From NCBI GenBank assembly GCA_030835135.1, contig JAUQWO010000052.1:1-64000 (forward strand): a DNA stretch of 64,000 nt. Direction: 5' to 3'. Of the stretch, positions 34,686 through 43,207 are shown one piece after another. The notes below the pieces were generated by a model. That model saw nothing but the letters and a program-made list of their open reading frames with translations. It had not been told where the DNA came from and searched no databases. The first letter of the stretch is position 1. Each line of letters begins with the position of its first letter. The translations under genes and the position numbers were made by a program. This stretch comes from Bacteroidota bacterium (GTDB lineage: Bacteria > Bacteroidota > Ignavibacteria > UBA10030 > UBA6906).

Positions 34686-35935
34686 TGGAACGCTCGATCG
34701 AACAGCTTGCACGTACTGTCAAGGCCGCGGCTGCGGCGATGTATGTCTGTCCGACGGCCCGGAAGAACCGGTTGCTGCGTGCGATCGCCACGCGCCTGCG
34801 CTCCGCGATGCCTGCGGTGCTCGCCGCGAATGCCGAGGATCTGGAGGCCGCGCGCGGAGCGGGACTCGCCGGCGTACTGCTCGACCGGCTGACGCTGAAC
34901 GAAGTCCGTCTCACGCAGATGGCGCGCGGCGTGAGGGACGTGATCGGTCTGCCGGATCCGGTCGGAGAGATCACCGAAACCCGCAAGCGTCCGAACGGTC
35001 TGAAGATCACACGCGTACGGGTGCCCCTGGGCGCCGTCGGCATCATCTATGAAGCGCGGCCGAACGTTACGGTGGACGCCGCCGTGCTCTGTTTGAAGGC
35101 CGGGAATGCCGTATTGCTGCGTGGAGGTTCCGAGGCGATCCGGACGAACACGGCACTCGTGCGGGTGCTGCGCGGGGCGCTGGAGGAGGTCGGGCTCCCG
35201 GCGGATGCGGTGGGATTCGTGGAGAGCACGGATCGGGAGGCCGTCCGTCAGATGCTGAAGCAGGACAGGTCGCTGGATGTGATCATTCCGAGGGGAAGCG
35301 AGCAGCTGATCCGGTTCATCCAGGAGCAGTCCTCGGTCCCCGTGATCGCGCACGGGGAAGGCAACTGCCATGTGTACGTGGATGCATCGGCGGACCTCGC
35401 CATGGCGGAAGAGATCGTTGTCAATGCGAAGACCCAGCGGCCGTCCGTGTGTAACGCCGCCGAGAAGCTCCTTATCCATCGTGCCGTGGCCGCGAAGGGG
35501 CTCCCCCGCATCATCGCGCGGTTGCGTTCGGCGGGCGTGGAGGTGAGGGGGGACGAGCGGACGCGGGCGATCGTCCCCGATGTGATCGCGGCAGTGGGGG
35601 AGGACTGGGAGAAGGAATACTTGGACCTGATCATGGCCGTCAGGGTGGTCGATGACGTGGAGGCGGCCATCACGCATATCAATGTGCACGGATCGCATCA
35701 CTCCGATGCGATCGTGACACGGACGAAACGGAATGCCGACCGCTTCCTCCGTTCGGTGGACTCGGCCGCCGTGTACGTGAACGCATCGACGCGCTTCACG
35801 GACGGGTATGAGTTCGGCCTCGGTGCGGAGATCGGGATCAGCACGCAGAAGCTCCACGCGCGCGGGCCGATGGGACTTGTGGAACTGACGTCCACGAAAT
35901 TCGTCGTCCAGGGCCGGGGACAGATCCGGCGGTAG
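34682..35935 (+). CDS. proA: gamma-glutamyl phosphate reductase (glutamate-5-semialdehyde dehydrogenase)
   Basis: The 417-aa protein has the ProA pattern: RKNRLLRAIATRLRS, PLGAVGIIYEARPNVTVDAA, LKAGNAVLLRGGSEA, and the catalytic Cys in KTQRPSVCNAAEKLL. VNASTRFTDGYEFGLGAEIGIST closes the family core. It reduces glutamyl phosphate with NADPH to the semialdehyde that cyclises to pyrroline-5-carboxylate, using the product of proB. The 4-nt overlap couples their translation. proC is not in the window. Confidence 0.97.
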   Translation: MMERSIEQLARTVKAAAAAMYVCPTARKNRLLRAIATRLRSAMPAVLAANAEDLEAARGAGLAGVLLDRLTLNEVRLTQMARGVRDVIGLPDPVGEITETRKRPNGLKITRVRVPLGAVGIIYEARPNVTVDAAVLCLKAGNAVLLRGGSEAIRTNTALVRVLRGALEEVGLPADAVGFVESTDREAVRQMLKQDRSLDVIIPRGSEQLIRFIQEQSSVPVIAHGEGNCHVYVDASADLAMAEEIVVNAKTQRPSVCNAAEKLLIHRAVAAKGLPRIIARLRSAGVEVRGDERTRAIVPDVIAAVGEDWEKEYLDLIMAVRVVDDVEAAITHINVHGSHHSDAIVTRTKRNADRFLRSVDSAAVYVNASTRFTDGYEFGLGAEIGISTQKLHARGPMGLVELTSTKFVVQGRGQIRR

Positions 35936-35995
35936 CCCCCGGCGGCGGACCGCCACCGGCGGTTGGGTCTTCCGCCTCCCCGCGCGTTCTCCTGG

Positions 35996-36024
35996 TTGCA
36001 TCTCACAGGTCCCTGCCGTATCAT
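35996..36024 (+). promoter_or_regulatory. promoter of the sialate O-acetylesterase gene
   Basis: TTGCAT at 35996-36001 and TATCAT at 36019-36024 are separated by 17 nt. The start near 36031 lies upstream of the chosen start codon at 36100. Confidence 0.55.
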
Positions 36025-36099
36025 GCACTCCATCGTGGGGACCCATCCTCCTCCTCATTGTCGTGCATACGTACCGTCTTGTTCATCCCGGAAGCCACT

Positions 36100-38121
36100 A
36101 TGCGCACTGCCATATTCATCGCCGTCACCGCATTCCTCGTACACACCGCCCCAGCAGGGGATCAGGCATTCCAGCTCGGCTCACTCTTCACCGACAATAT
36201 GGTCCTTCAACAACGTGCCGAGGTTCCGGTCTGGGGTCAGGCGTCACCCGGTGCAGTGGTGACGGTGCAGGCCTCGTGGAATGAACACGCAAGCACCCTC
36301 GCGGGAGCCGATGGCTCCTGGATGGTCCATCTGGCGACACCCGCAGCAGGGGGGCCACACGCGATCGACATCACCTGCGGCACGACGGGAGTGCATCTCC
36401 GCAACGTCATGACCGGCGAAGTATGGCTGTGCTCCGGACAATCCAATATGGAGATGCCGCTTCGCGGCTGGCCGCCGAACGACACGATCATGAACAGCGG
36501 GCGGGACATTCCGGCAGCCACCCTGCCTGAGATCCGCTTCTACTCTGTGGCCCGGGCGACCGCACCCGTTCCGGAACGCTCCTGTGTCGGCGCCTGGTCG
36601 GAATGCTCTCCGTCGACGGCCGCAGGGTTCAGCGCGACCGCGTTCTACTTTGGCAGGGAACTCGCACGCACGCTGCGTGTCCCGATCGGCCTGATCCAGA
36701 CGACCTGGGGGGGGACGCCGGTGGAAGCGTGGACCGATGCCGAGTATCTCTCGCGTCTCGCCCGGTACGATTCGACACTCATCTGGCTGCGCGAGGCTGA
36801 GAAGCAGTTCCCGGCGTTCAAGAAATGGATCTCGCAGCTCCCGGTGATACCGCCGGTGCAGACGGGAGGCGAACCGACCTGGGACCGTTCCGCATTCCAT
36901 GACGAAGCACTCGCAGCCCGCGTTGTCGCGGATAGTGCGTGGCCCACGATGATGCTTCCCGCTCTCTGGGAGAGTGCCGGGCTCGGACAGTTCGATGGCA
37001 TTGTCTGGTTCCGGAAGCAGATCATCATTCCGGCGGCGTGGCTGCACAGAGACCTCGTCATGGAACCCGGGCCGATCGACGACATGGACATTACGTATGT
37101 GAATGGAATTCGGGTCGGCGGGACGGAGACGGCCAATATGTGGAACAAGGACCGGACGTATCGCATCCCCGGATCGCTGGTGGACAGTACTGTCCTGTCG
37201 ATCGCTGTCCGGGTGACGGACCAGATGGGGGGTGGTGGCATGTATGCACCCGGGGGGAAGATGACATTACGTCTCGCGGACGGTGACGGGGCCGTGTCCA
37301 TGACCGGCTCGTGGCGCTATCTCCCCACTGCGATCTGGCGGACATCGCAGTTCTATTCATTGGGTACAGACGGGAAGCTCTTCGCTGCGCGTCCCGGTCT
37401 CCCCATGGAAGTCGGCCCTGCGACGCCGTCCGCGTTGTACAACGCGATGATCGCCCCCCTGGTGCCCTATGCCGTGCGGGGTGCGATCTGGTATCAGGGC
37501 GAATCGAACACGCCCGATCCGGCATTCTATCAGCAGCAATTCCCTGTGATGATCCGGAACTGGCGGACCGCATTTGAGAATCCCGCGATGCCATTCTACT
37601 ACGTCCAGATCGCGCCGTTCGATTACGGCACGGAGCGGAACTCGGCATTGCTGCGCGAGGCACAGCTGATGACGCTTTCGCTTGCCGGGACCGGCATGGC
37701 CGTGACCATGGATATCGGGGATCCGAAGAACATTCATCCGCCGAACAAGACGGACGTTGGGCGGCGACTTGCCCTGTGGGCGCTCGCGCGCACCTATGGG
37801 AAGGAAGTGCAGTACTCCGGCCCGCTCTATGCCGGTTCGCAGACTATCCGCAACAGGATGATCCTGACCTTCGAGCATGCGGGAACGGGGCTGGTCCTCC
37901 GGCCGGGAAAGGAGGGGAATGGCTTCCTGGTGGCGGGGCCTGACAGCGTGTTCCGGGAGGCAAAGGTTCAGGTGAGGGGGAACAGCCTCACCGTCTGGCA
38001 TCCTGCGATCAAGGATCCCAGGGCGGTGCGCTACGCATTCACGAATACCGCGGCGGGCACCCTGTTCAACAAGCACGGGTTGCCTGCATCATCGTTCCGC
38101 ACGGACACGTGGATGAAGTAG
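36100..38121 (+). CDS. sialate O-acetylesterase-type SGNH hydrolase
   Basis: The ATG 36100 opens a signal peptide (MRTAIFIAVTAFLVHTAPAG); a start at 36058 would bury it. The 673-aa product has LFTDNMVLQQRAEVPVWG, then the nucleophile block VWLCSGQSNMEMPLRGW, QTTWGGTPVEAW, a beta-sandwich insertion (FRKQIIIPAAW), and block IWYQGESNTPD. The catalytic region late in the protein has MDIGDPKNIHPPNKTDVGRR (Asp and His of the triad). It removes acetyl esters from sialic acids or, in non-sialic-acid contexts, from plant acetylated sugars. With GH106-like and GH127 genes nearby the second use is plausible. Confidence 0.9.
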   Translation: MRTAIFIAVTAFLVHTAPAGDQAFQLGSLFTDNMVLQQRAEVPVWGQASPGAVVTVQASWNEHASTLAGADGSWMVHLATPAAGGPHAIDITCGTTGVHLRNVMTGEVWLCSGQSNMEMPLRGWPPNDTIMNSGRDIPAATLPEIRFYSVARATAPVPERSCVGAWSECSPSTAAGFSATAFYFGRELARTLRVPIGLIQTTWGGTPVEAWTDAEYLSRLARYDSTLIWLREAEKQFPAFKKWISQLPVIPPVQTGGEPTWDRSAFHDEALAARVVADSAWPTMMLPALWESAGLGQFDGIVWFRKQIIIPAAWLHRDLVMEPGPIDDMDITYVNGIRVGGTETANMWNKDRTYRIPGSLVDSTVLSIAVRVTDQMGGGGMYAPGGKMTLRLADGDGAVSMTGSWRYLPTAIWRTSQFYSLGTDGKLFAARPGLPMEVGPATPSALYNAMIAPLVPYAVRGAIWYQGESNTPDPAFYQQQFPVMIRNWRTAFENPAMPFYYVQIAPFDYGTERNSALLREAQLMTLSLAGTGMAVTMDIGDPKNIHPPNKTDVGRRLALWALARTYGKEVQYSGPLYAGSQTIRNRMILTFEHAGTGLVLRPGKEGNGFLVAGPDSVFREAKVQVRGNSLTVWHPAIKDPRAVRYAFTNTAAGTLFNKHGLPASSFRTDTWMK

Positions 38122-38438
38122 CCGTGTATGGGCGCGACCCGCGACGCAGCGGATTCGAATGCGGCGGGTGATGGTCTCCTGAACGAGGCGACCTCGTTGA
38201 GCTTCGCGATCTGGCCGTCGGACAGGATCTTCTGCGACGAGAACTCCGATGATCCGGCGGCATTCGACGCCACACCCCGGTTCACGTATGGCACGCCGGG
38301 CACGGGCACTTCCGGGGCTTTTCCGTTGACATTCACCGCCCGGGTGGATACATTGACCACATCACAACCCGCCTGCATCCGCGAGGCCGACTCCGGATGT
38401 TCCCTGTATCCACCCCATCACTTCATTTGAGGAGCACC
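38122..38438. other. 317-nt intergenic stretch with the promoter of the FG-GAP gene
   Basis: Short frames occur on both strands (plus 38128-38430, minus 38031-38378). The plus frame overlaps a strong promoter and has no ribosome site; the minus frame runs into the esterase gene and has no recognised domain. The minus frame has some amino-acid composition of a real protein, so a decayed gene cannot be excluded. Confidence 0.4.
38326..38354 (+). promoter_or_regulatory. sigma70-type promoter of the FG-GAP/T9SS gene
   Basis: TTGACA at 38326-38331 and TACATT at 38349-38354 are exactly 17 nt apart. The start near 38361 gives a leader of about 78 nt. Confidence 0.7.
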
Positions 38439-40124
38439 ATGATGAGACGTTTCTACGCCGTTGCACTGCTGGTCGTTCTCTCTGCCGTACCCCTCGTTGC
38501 CCAGACCTGGGCCCCCGTCTGGAAGTTGACCACGCCTGCGTACCTCACCCGGGAGGACATCAATGATATGGCCATGGTGAAGGCCGGGTTCGACACGGAC
38601 AAGGATGGATGGGGAGAGTTCCTCTGCACCTGGACGGACTCGGACTCGAATGCGGTGTGCATGTACGAAGCGACGGGGAATGATGCGTACAAGCTCGTGT
38701 GGTCGTGGGTCGTCCCGGTGAACGGGAACAGCTTCATGGGTGTAGCCGTCGGTGATGTGAACAACAATGGCACCGTGGACATCGTGGTCTCGTATCCGTC
38801 CATTGCCGGCACGGACGTCAATCCGCTCCGGCTCTGGTTCTTCGAGTGGAACGGGGTGACCGGGACGAACGACTATGGCGTGAAAGACAACGTCACGGGG
38901 CTGTTCACGTATTCCGGCGGATACAACCTTGGCGTGATCGACAACTACGACATCCGCCCGTACAGCCTGGTGATCGAGGACATGGATGGCGACAGTAAGA
39001 ACGAACTCGTCGTGGGTGTCCGGCAGGAAGGCACGTCGGTCCGTTCGGCCTATGTCGTGAAGGTCGATGGCGACTTCAACGGCTTCTACTTCTGCGAGAT
39101 CAAATGGAAGTTTCAGGGCGGGTTCGGCGGATCGAACTACAGCACGACCACCGGCGATCTCGACGGCGACGGGAAGAAAGAGATCTATATGTTCGTGTGG
39201 AACAAGTTCACGTTGCGCATTTTTGAATGCACCGGGGATACCAGCTATGCCACACGGTTCGCCGTGGACACGTGGTCTGCCGCGGAGAACGTGGACCATG
39301 GGGCGTTGGATGCCGTGCGCGTCGCCGATGTGAACAATGATGGCACGAAGGAAATGTACATCGCATCGACGGAGCCGAACAACGAGATCTTCATCATCAC
39401 CGGCGTCTCCGACCTGGCGAACCTGACGCCGGCGAACATCAAACGTCTCTACACGATCCCCAAGACGAGCGCCGGCAAGTTCCGCTCCATGTGGGTGGCG
39501 GATCCGGACCATGATGGGAAGACCGATCTCATGATCGGCGGCGAGAGTAACGGTCAGATCTTCACCCTGGAATACAAAGGCACCGGAGATCCCGCGGATT
39601 CCGCGTCATGGGCGCATCAGGTGATCTTTGATGTGTGGGCGGAGGCCGGTGCATCGGCGGGTCTGATCTCGCCCCGGTTATTCTATGGCAGCCCGGCCGG
39701 TGACATGGACAAGGATGGCAAGGATGAGTACGTCTTCGTGAACTACAGCCCGGACTACTCCACGTGGGCTGATGATGTGCCGCTGTGGGTGATCGAGATG
39801 TCAAGCACCTCCGATGTGCGTGACGGGTCCGCCGGCGTGCCCGCGGAGGCAGGGCTGATGCAGAATTATCCGAATCCGTTCAACCCGTCGACGACGGTGC
39901 CGTACTCGCTGACCAACCGCAGCAAGGTCAGGCTCGAAGTATTCAACGTGTATGGCGAACTGGTGGCCACGCTGGTGGATGGTGAGCGGGAGCCCGGCCT
40001 GTATCAGGCCACCTGGACAGCACGCGTGCCGAGCGGCACGTACTTTGCGCGCCTGTCGGTGGAGCAGCTGGAAGGGAACGGCGGCGCCTTCCGCGATGTG
40101 AAGAAGATGGTCCTGCTGAAATGA
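38439..40124 (+). CDS. secreted FG-GAP/VCBS repeat protein with T9SS sorting domain
   Basis: GGAG precedes ATG 38439 (ATG 38442 is also possible), followed by a signal peptide (MMRRFYAVALLVVLSAVPLVAQ). The 561-aa product contains repeated calcium-binding-like FG-GAP loops: VAVGDVNNNGTVDIVV, VIEDMDGDSKNELVVG, TTGDLDGDGKKEIYMF, VRVADVNNDGTKEMYI, VADPDHDGKTDLMIGG and AGDMDKDGKDEYVFV. Together these suggest a beta-propeller. The end is a type A sorting domain (NYPNPFNPSTTVPYSL ... LEVFNVYGELVATL ... KKMVLL). It is likely displayed on the cell surface or released, and may bind carbohydrate or matrix. It has no visible catalytic motif. Confidence 0.92.
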   Translation: MMRRFYAVALLVVLSAVPLVAQTWAPVWKLTTPAYLTREDINDMAMVKAGFDTDKDGWGEFLCTWTDSDSNAVCMYEATGNDAYKLVWSWVVPVNGNSFMGVAVGDVNNNGTVDIVVSYPSIAGTDVNPLRLWFFEWNGVTGTNDYGVKDNVTGLFTYSGGYNLGVIDNYDIRPYSLVIEDMDGDSKNELVVGVRQEGTSVRSAYVVKVDGDFNGFYFCEIKWKFQGGFGGSNYSTTTGDLDGDGKKEIYMFVWNKFTLRIFECTGDTSYATRFAVDTWSAAENVDHGALDAVRVADVNNDGTKEMYIASTEPNNEIFIITGVSDLANLTPANIKRLYTIPKTSAGKFRSMWVADPDHDGKTDLMIGGESNGQIFTLEYKGTGDPADSASWAHQVIFDVWAEAGASAGLISPRLFYGSPAGDMDKDGKDEYVFVNYSPDYSTWADDVPLWVIEMSSTSDVRDGSAGVPAEAGLMQNYPNPFNPSTTVPYSLTNRSKVRLEVFNVYGELVATLVDGEREPGLYQATWTARVPSGTYFARLSVEQLEGNGGAFRDVKKMVLLK

Positions 40125-40140
40125 TCACGGCTCGTGCAGA

Positions 40141-40171
40141 AGGCCGGGTCGGGTGCCCGGCCTTTCTGTTC
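40141..40171 (+). terminator. rho-independent terminator after the FG-GAP gene
   Basis: AGGCCGGG (40141-40148) and CCCGGCCT (40156-40163) form an 8-bp stem with a 7-nt loop. TTCTGTTCT follows. It lies 17 nt after the stop codon. Confidence 0.85.
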
Positions 40172-41553
40172 TCCTGCGTGCGTCCTGTTCAGCGCACGGC
40201 ACCACCGAAAGGGTCCCCCTGAGAAGTGAGATCGATGTTCCTGTCCGTGACTACGACCGCCGGGAGTTCATTGCGCGCGTCGGGAAGGGGATCGGCCTGG
40301 CGACGCTCGCGTCGGCGACCGTCGCGGGACTCTATCAGGAGTTGCAGGCAGCGACCACCCGCGTGGCGGGGCTGCCGCCCGCTCTGGCGGCGACCGATGA
40401 GGATTTCTGGTTCGAGATCCAGCGTGCCTTCAACAGCACCCGGAGCATCATCAACCTGAACAACGGCGGTGTCTCGCCCTCCCCACGGATCGTCACGGAG
40501 GCGCTCGTCCGGTATACGTGGGAGCAAGAGGACGTCCCGCCGTACACCATGTGGCAGATCATGGAGCCGCAGAGTGAGAATGTGCGTGCCGGACTTGCGG
40601 GGATCTTCGGGTGTGACGCGGAAGAGGTCGCCATCGTGCGCAATGCATCGGAGGCACTGGAGACGCTCCTGTTCGGCCTCGACCTGAAGGCGGGTGATGA
40701 GGTGCTGACCACGACGCAGGACTATCCGCGCATGATCACGACGATCAAGCAGCGCGAACTGCGGGAGAAGATCGTGCTCCGGCAGGTGACGTACCCCGCA
40801 CCGCCGAAGAGTTTGCAGGAGATCTACGATGCGATCGAGCGCGGCATCACGCCGCGCACGAAAGTGATCCTCATCTCTCACGCGGTCTTCCTGACGGGCC
40901 AGATCACGCCGGTGAAAGCGATCTGCGAACTGGCGCGCAGCAAAGGCATCGAGTGCATCGTCGACGGCGCGCATTCGTTCGCGCACTTCGATTTCACGTG
41001 GAAGGACCTGCAGTGCGACTACTTCGGCACGAGTCTGCACAAATGGTTGTACGCGCCGAAGGGCACAGGTCTCCTGTTCGTGAAGAGGGACAGGATCGAG
41101 AAGATCTGGCCCTTGATGGCCGCGGAGGTGAAACGGCGGAGCGACATCCGCAAGTTCGAAGAAATCGGTACCCATTCAGCGGCGATCCGCCTGGCGATCG
41201 GAGAGGCGGTCCTGTTTCACCAGGGTCTCGGGGCCAAACGCAAGGAAGAGCGGCTCCGATTCCTCCGTGCATACTGGGCCGGCAAACTCGCGTCGCTGCC
41301 GAACGTCCGGTTCCATACCTCGTTCGATGCGGACCAGTCGTGCGGCATTGCGCTCGTCGAGATCCCCGGAGTCGACCCCGCGGAGATCACGAAATACCTG
41401 ATGGAGAAACACAAGATCTTCACCGTCGCGATCAGTCACGACGAGTTCAAGGGGAACCGGATCACGCCCAACGTGTATACGTCCCTCCGCGAACTCGACC
41501 GATTCTGTGATGTCATGGAAACCATCGCCCGGAAGGGCCTCCCCCGCAACTGA
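40153..41553 (+). CDS. class V aminotransferase (isopenicillin-N-epimerase/desulfurase-like) with Tat-type signal
   Basis: The product reads YDRREFIARVGKGIGLATLASATVAG, a twin-arginine signal followed by a hydrophobic stretch. The PLP fold follows: IINLNNGGVSPSPRIV, VAIVRNASEALETLLFG, ISHAVFLTGQITPV, CIVDGAHSFAHFDF, and the cofactor lysine in SLHKWLYAPKGTGLLFV. This matches secreted class V aminotransferases annotated as isopenicillin-N epimerase or selenocysteine lyase-like; the true substrate is open. The only canonical start in frame before the signal is GTG 40153, which lies inside the terminator hairpin. A non-canonical CTG at 40219 (after AAAGGG) may be the real one. Start uncertain, function moderate. 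Confidence 0.85.
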   Translation: MPGLSVLLRASCSAHGTTERVPLRSEIDVPVRDYDRREFIARVGKGIGLATLASATVAGLYQELQAATTRVAGLPPALAATDEDFWFEIQRAFNSTRSIINLNNGGVSPSPRIVTEALVRYTWEQEDVPPYTMWQIMEPQSENVRAGLAGIFGCDAEEVAIVRNASEALETLLFGLDLKAGDEVLTTTQDYPRMITTIKQRELREKIVLRQVTYPAPPKSLQEIYDAIERGITPRTKVILISHAVFLTGQITPVKAICELARSKGIECIVDGAHSFAHFDFTWKDLQCDYFGTSLHKWLYAPKGTGLLFVKRDRIEKIWPLMAAEVKRRSDIRKFEEIGTHSAAIRLAIGEAVLFHQGLGAKRKEERLRFLRAYWAGKLASLPNVRFHTSFDADQSCGIALVEIPGVDPAEITKYLMEKHKIFTVAISHDEFKGNRITPNVYTSLRELDRFCDVMETIARKGLPRN

Positions 41554-41595
41554 CCTGCCCGGTGTCCTGTGGGCACGACGTGTCCACGAACGCGA

Positions 41596-42240
41596 TCAGA
41601 TCTCCTCATCACGCGGCCAGTGATGACGGAGGGCCCTCCGCAGGATGCGGAGGGCCTTCGTCAACTGGTTCTCCGCCGTCTTCGGGCTGATGTGCAGCCG
41701 CTCCGCGATCTCAGGTACCGATAGTCCTTCCAGTCTGCTCAACGCAAACACGGCCCGGCAACGCTCCGGGAGGTCCTCGCGCATCGCTCGCCGCAGATCG
41801 TCCAGCAGGAATGCGTGCTGTGCTGCGTCCAGGGGGTCGGCATCCTCCGGTGGGAGGGGGGGGGGAATATCCGCGGCCGTTCGTGTCCGTGTCCCGGCGT
41901 GGCGGTAGAGATCACGGACGAGGTTCATCGCGATGCGGTACAGGAAGGCCTGAAAACTCAGATCGGGTTTGAGGGATGCGCGATGCTCCCACACGCGCAG
42001 AAAGGTCTCCTGAACGATATCATGTGCGGCTTCGACATCGCGCACATGGAACGCAATGCCGCGCACCAGGGCCGGTTGATACCGCGTGAACAGGGTCTCG
42101 AAGGCTTCGAGATCGCCTGCACGTAGTGCCGCGATGAGGTGAGGTTCGTCCTGTAGTTCTGCCAATCGCTCTCCGAACGGGTTCACACAAAATAGTGCTC
42201 GCAGGCGACACACGCAACAGCGCGTAGGGGAGAAATGCAT
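41596..42240 (-). CDS. ECF RNA polymerase sigma factor (FecI/SigK-type)
   Basis: The minus-strand product has region 2 (FETLFTRYQPALVRGIAFHV, AHDIVQETFLRVWEH, FQAFLYRIAMNLVRDLYR) and region 4 (LPERCRAVFALSRLEGLSVPEIAERLHISPKTAENQLTKALRILR). There is no extra domain. It directs RNA polymerase to genes of one regulon and is most likely held by the FecR-like protein divergently encoded from 42275. I took ATG at 42240; GTG at 42186 would leave a cleaner 88-nt divergent control region and is equally possible. Bacteroidota typically pair such factors with a FecR and a STN-containing TonB receptor, exactly as here, though usually in one direction. Confidence 0.92.
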   Translation of the reverse strand: MHFSPTRCCVCRLRALFCVNPFGERLAELQDEPHLIAALRAGDLEAFETLFTRYQPALVRGIAFHVRDVEAAHDIVQETFLRVWEHRASLKPDLSFQAFLYRIAMNLVRDLYRHAGTRTRTAADIPPPLPPEDADPLDAAQHAFLLDDLRRAMREDLPERCRAVFALSRLEGLSVPEIAERLHISPKTAENQLTKALRILRRALRHHWPRDEEI

Positions 42241-42274
42241 GTCATCCGTTGTACAGGTAGGAGGAGGATATGCC

Positions 42275-43207
42275 ATGAAGCGCACACTCAGAGATCGTCT
42301 CCGGAGCTGGCTCCGGCCCGACCGGGCAGATGCCCGGGCGGATCACGGGATCGACATGCTCATCCGCGATGAGGCCCACCGGCTCGATACCCTGGATCCG
42401 GATACCCATCGGCGCTGGCAGATGCTCCGCAACACGATCACGGCACGCCCCCAGCCCCACACCCCTCAGCCGTCCACCATCACCGGCAGGATCCTCCGGC
42501 CTGCGCTCGTGGGAGGGATCCTCGCGTCCGCGGCGATGATGGTCTTCGTGCTCTGGAAGACAGCACCGGTCCCGGAACAGAGGTTCGTCACGGGGAGAGG
42601 ACAGATGTCGGCCATCACGCTGGCAGACAGCAGCGACGTGATCCTGAACCATTCCTCGGAGGTCCAGGTCGCACCGATGATCGCCGGCCGATCACGGACG
42701 GTGACCCTGCACGGTGAGGCGTTTTTCAAAGTACGCAAGAACGGTGCGCCCTTCCAGGTCCTGACCTCCGCGGGCTCCGTGGAGGTCCTCGGAACGGAAT
42801 TCAACGTCCGTGAACGGCAGGGGGCATTCGAAGTTGCGGTGGTCTCCGGCAGAGTGCGTGTGCGCGTACCCCGTGCTGATGGCGACCGGTCCGTGGAACT
42901 TACGCGCGGGATGGTCCTGGTGATCGCGGACGGCGATACGTCATGTGCGCCGCGTGAGATCCGCTTCACGCCGTATCCCGGTTGGATGCACAACAGGCTT
43001 GTCTTCCAGGACACCCCGCTTGCCTCGGTCTGCGAAGAACTCGAAGCACGCTTCGATTGCCGTGTCCGGATATCACGCAACTCAGCTGCACGGGAACGGA
43101 TCAGCGGAACGCTGGAAAGCCGATCGGCAGACAATGCCCTTGCCTCCCTTGCTGCTCTCACGGGTCTTTCCCTGCGCCATGAAGCCGATGCGTACATCCT
43201 GGAGTAG
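42275..43207 (+). CDS. FecR-like anti-sigma factor
   Basis: A strong AGGAGGAGG precedes ATG 42275. The 310-aa protein has a cytoplasmic N-terminus (about 1-75), one membrane helix at 76-95, and a FecR domain at about 105-205 (FVTGRGQMSAITLADSSDVILNHSSEV, RTVTLHGEAFFKV, VEVLGTEFNVRE, FEVAVVSGRVRV). A C-terminal DUF4974-type region follows (NRLVFQDTPLASVCEELEARFDCRV). It should hold the sigma factor and release it when the outer-membrane receptor signals. Its last 29 nt overlap the start of the receptor gene, so translation is coupled. Confidence 0.93.
   Translation: MKRTLRDRLRSWLRPDRADARADHGIDMLIRDEAHRLDTLDPDTHRRWQMLRNTITARPQPHTPQPSTITGRILRPALVGGILASAAMMVFVLWKTAPVPEQRFVTGRGQMSAITLADSSDVILNHSSEVQVAPMIAGRSRTVTLHGEAFFKVRKNGAPFQVLTSAGSVEVLGTEFNVRERQGAFEVAVVSGRVRVRVPRADGDRSVELTRGMVLVIADGDTSCAPREIRFTPYPGWMHNRLVFQDTPLASVCEELEARFDCRVRISRNSAARERISGTLESRSADNALASLAALTGLSLRHEADAYILE

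Noticed and set aside
34556-36058. A 500-codon minus-strand open frame opposite proA
   Set aside because: No domain or start signals; proA on the plus strand is unambiguous.
38128-38430. A 100-codon frame between the acetylesterase and the FG-GAP gene
   Set aside because: It overlaps a strong promoter at 38326-38354, lacks a ribosome site and has no recognisable content.
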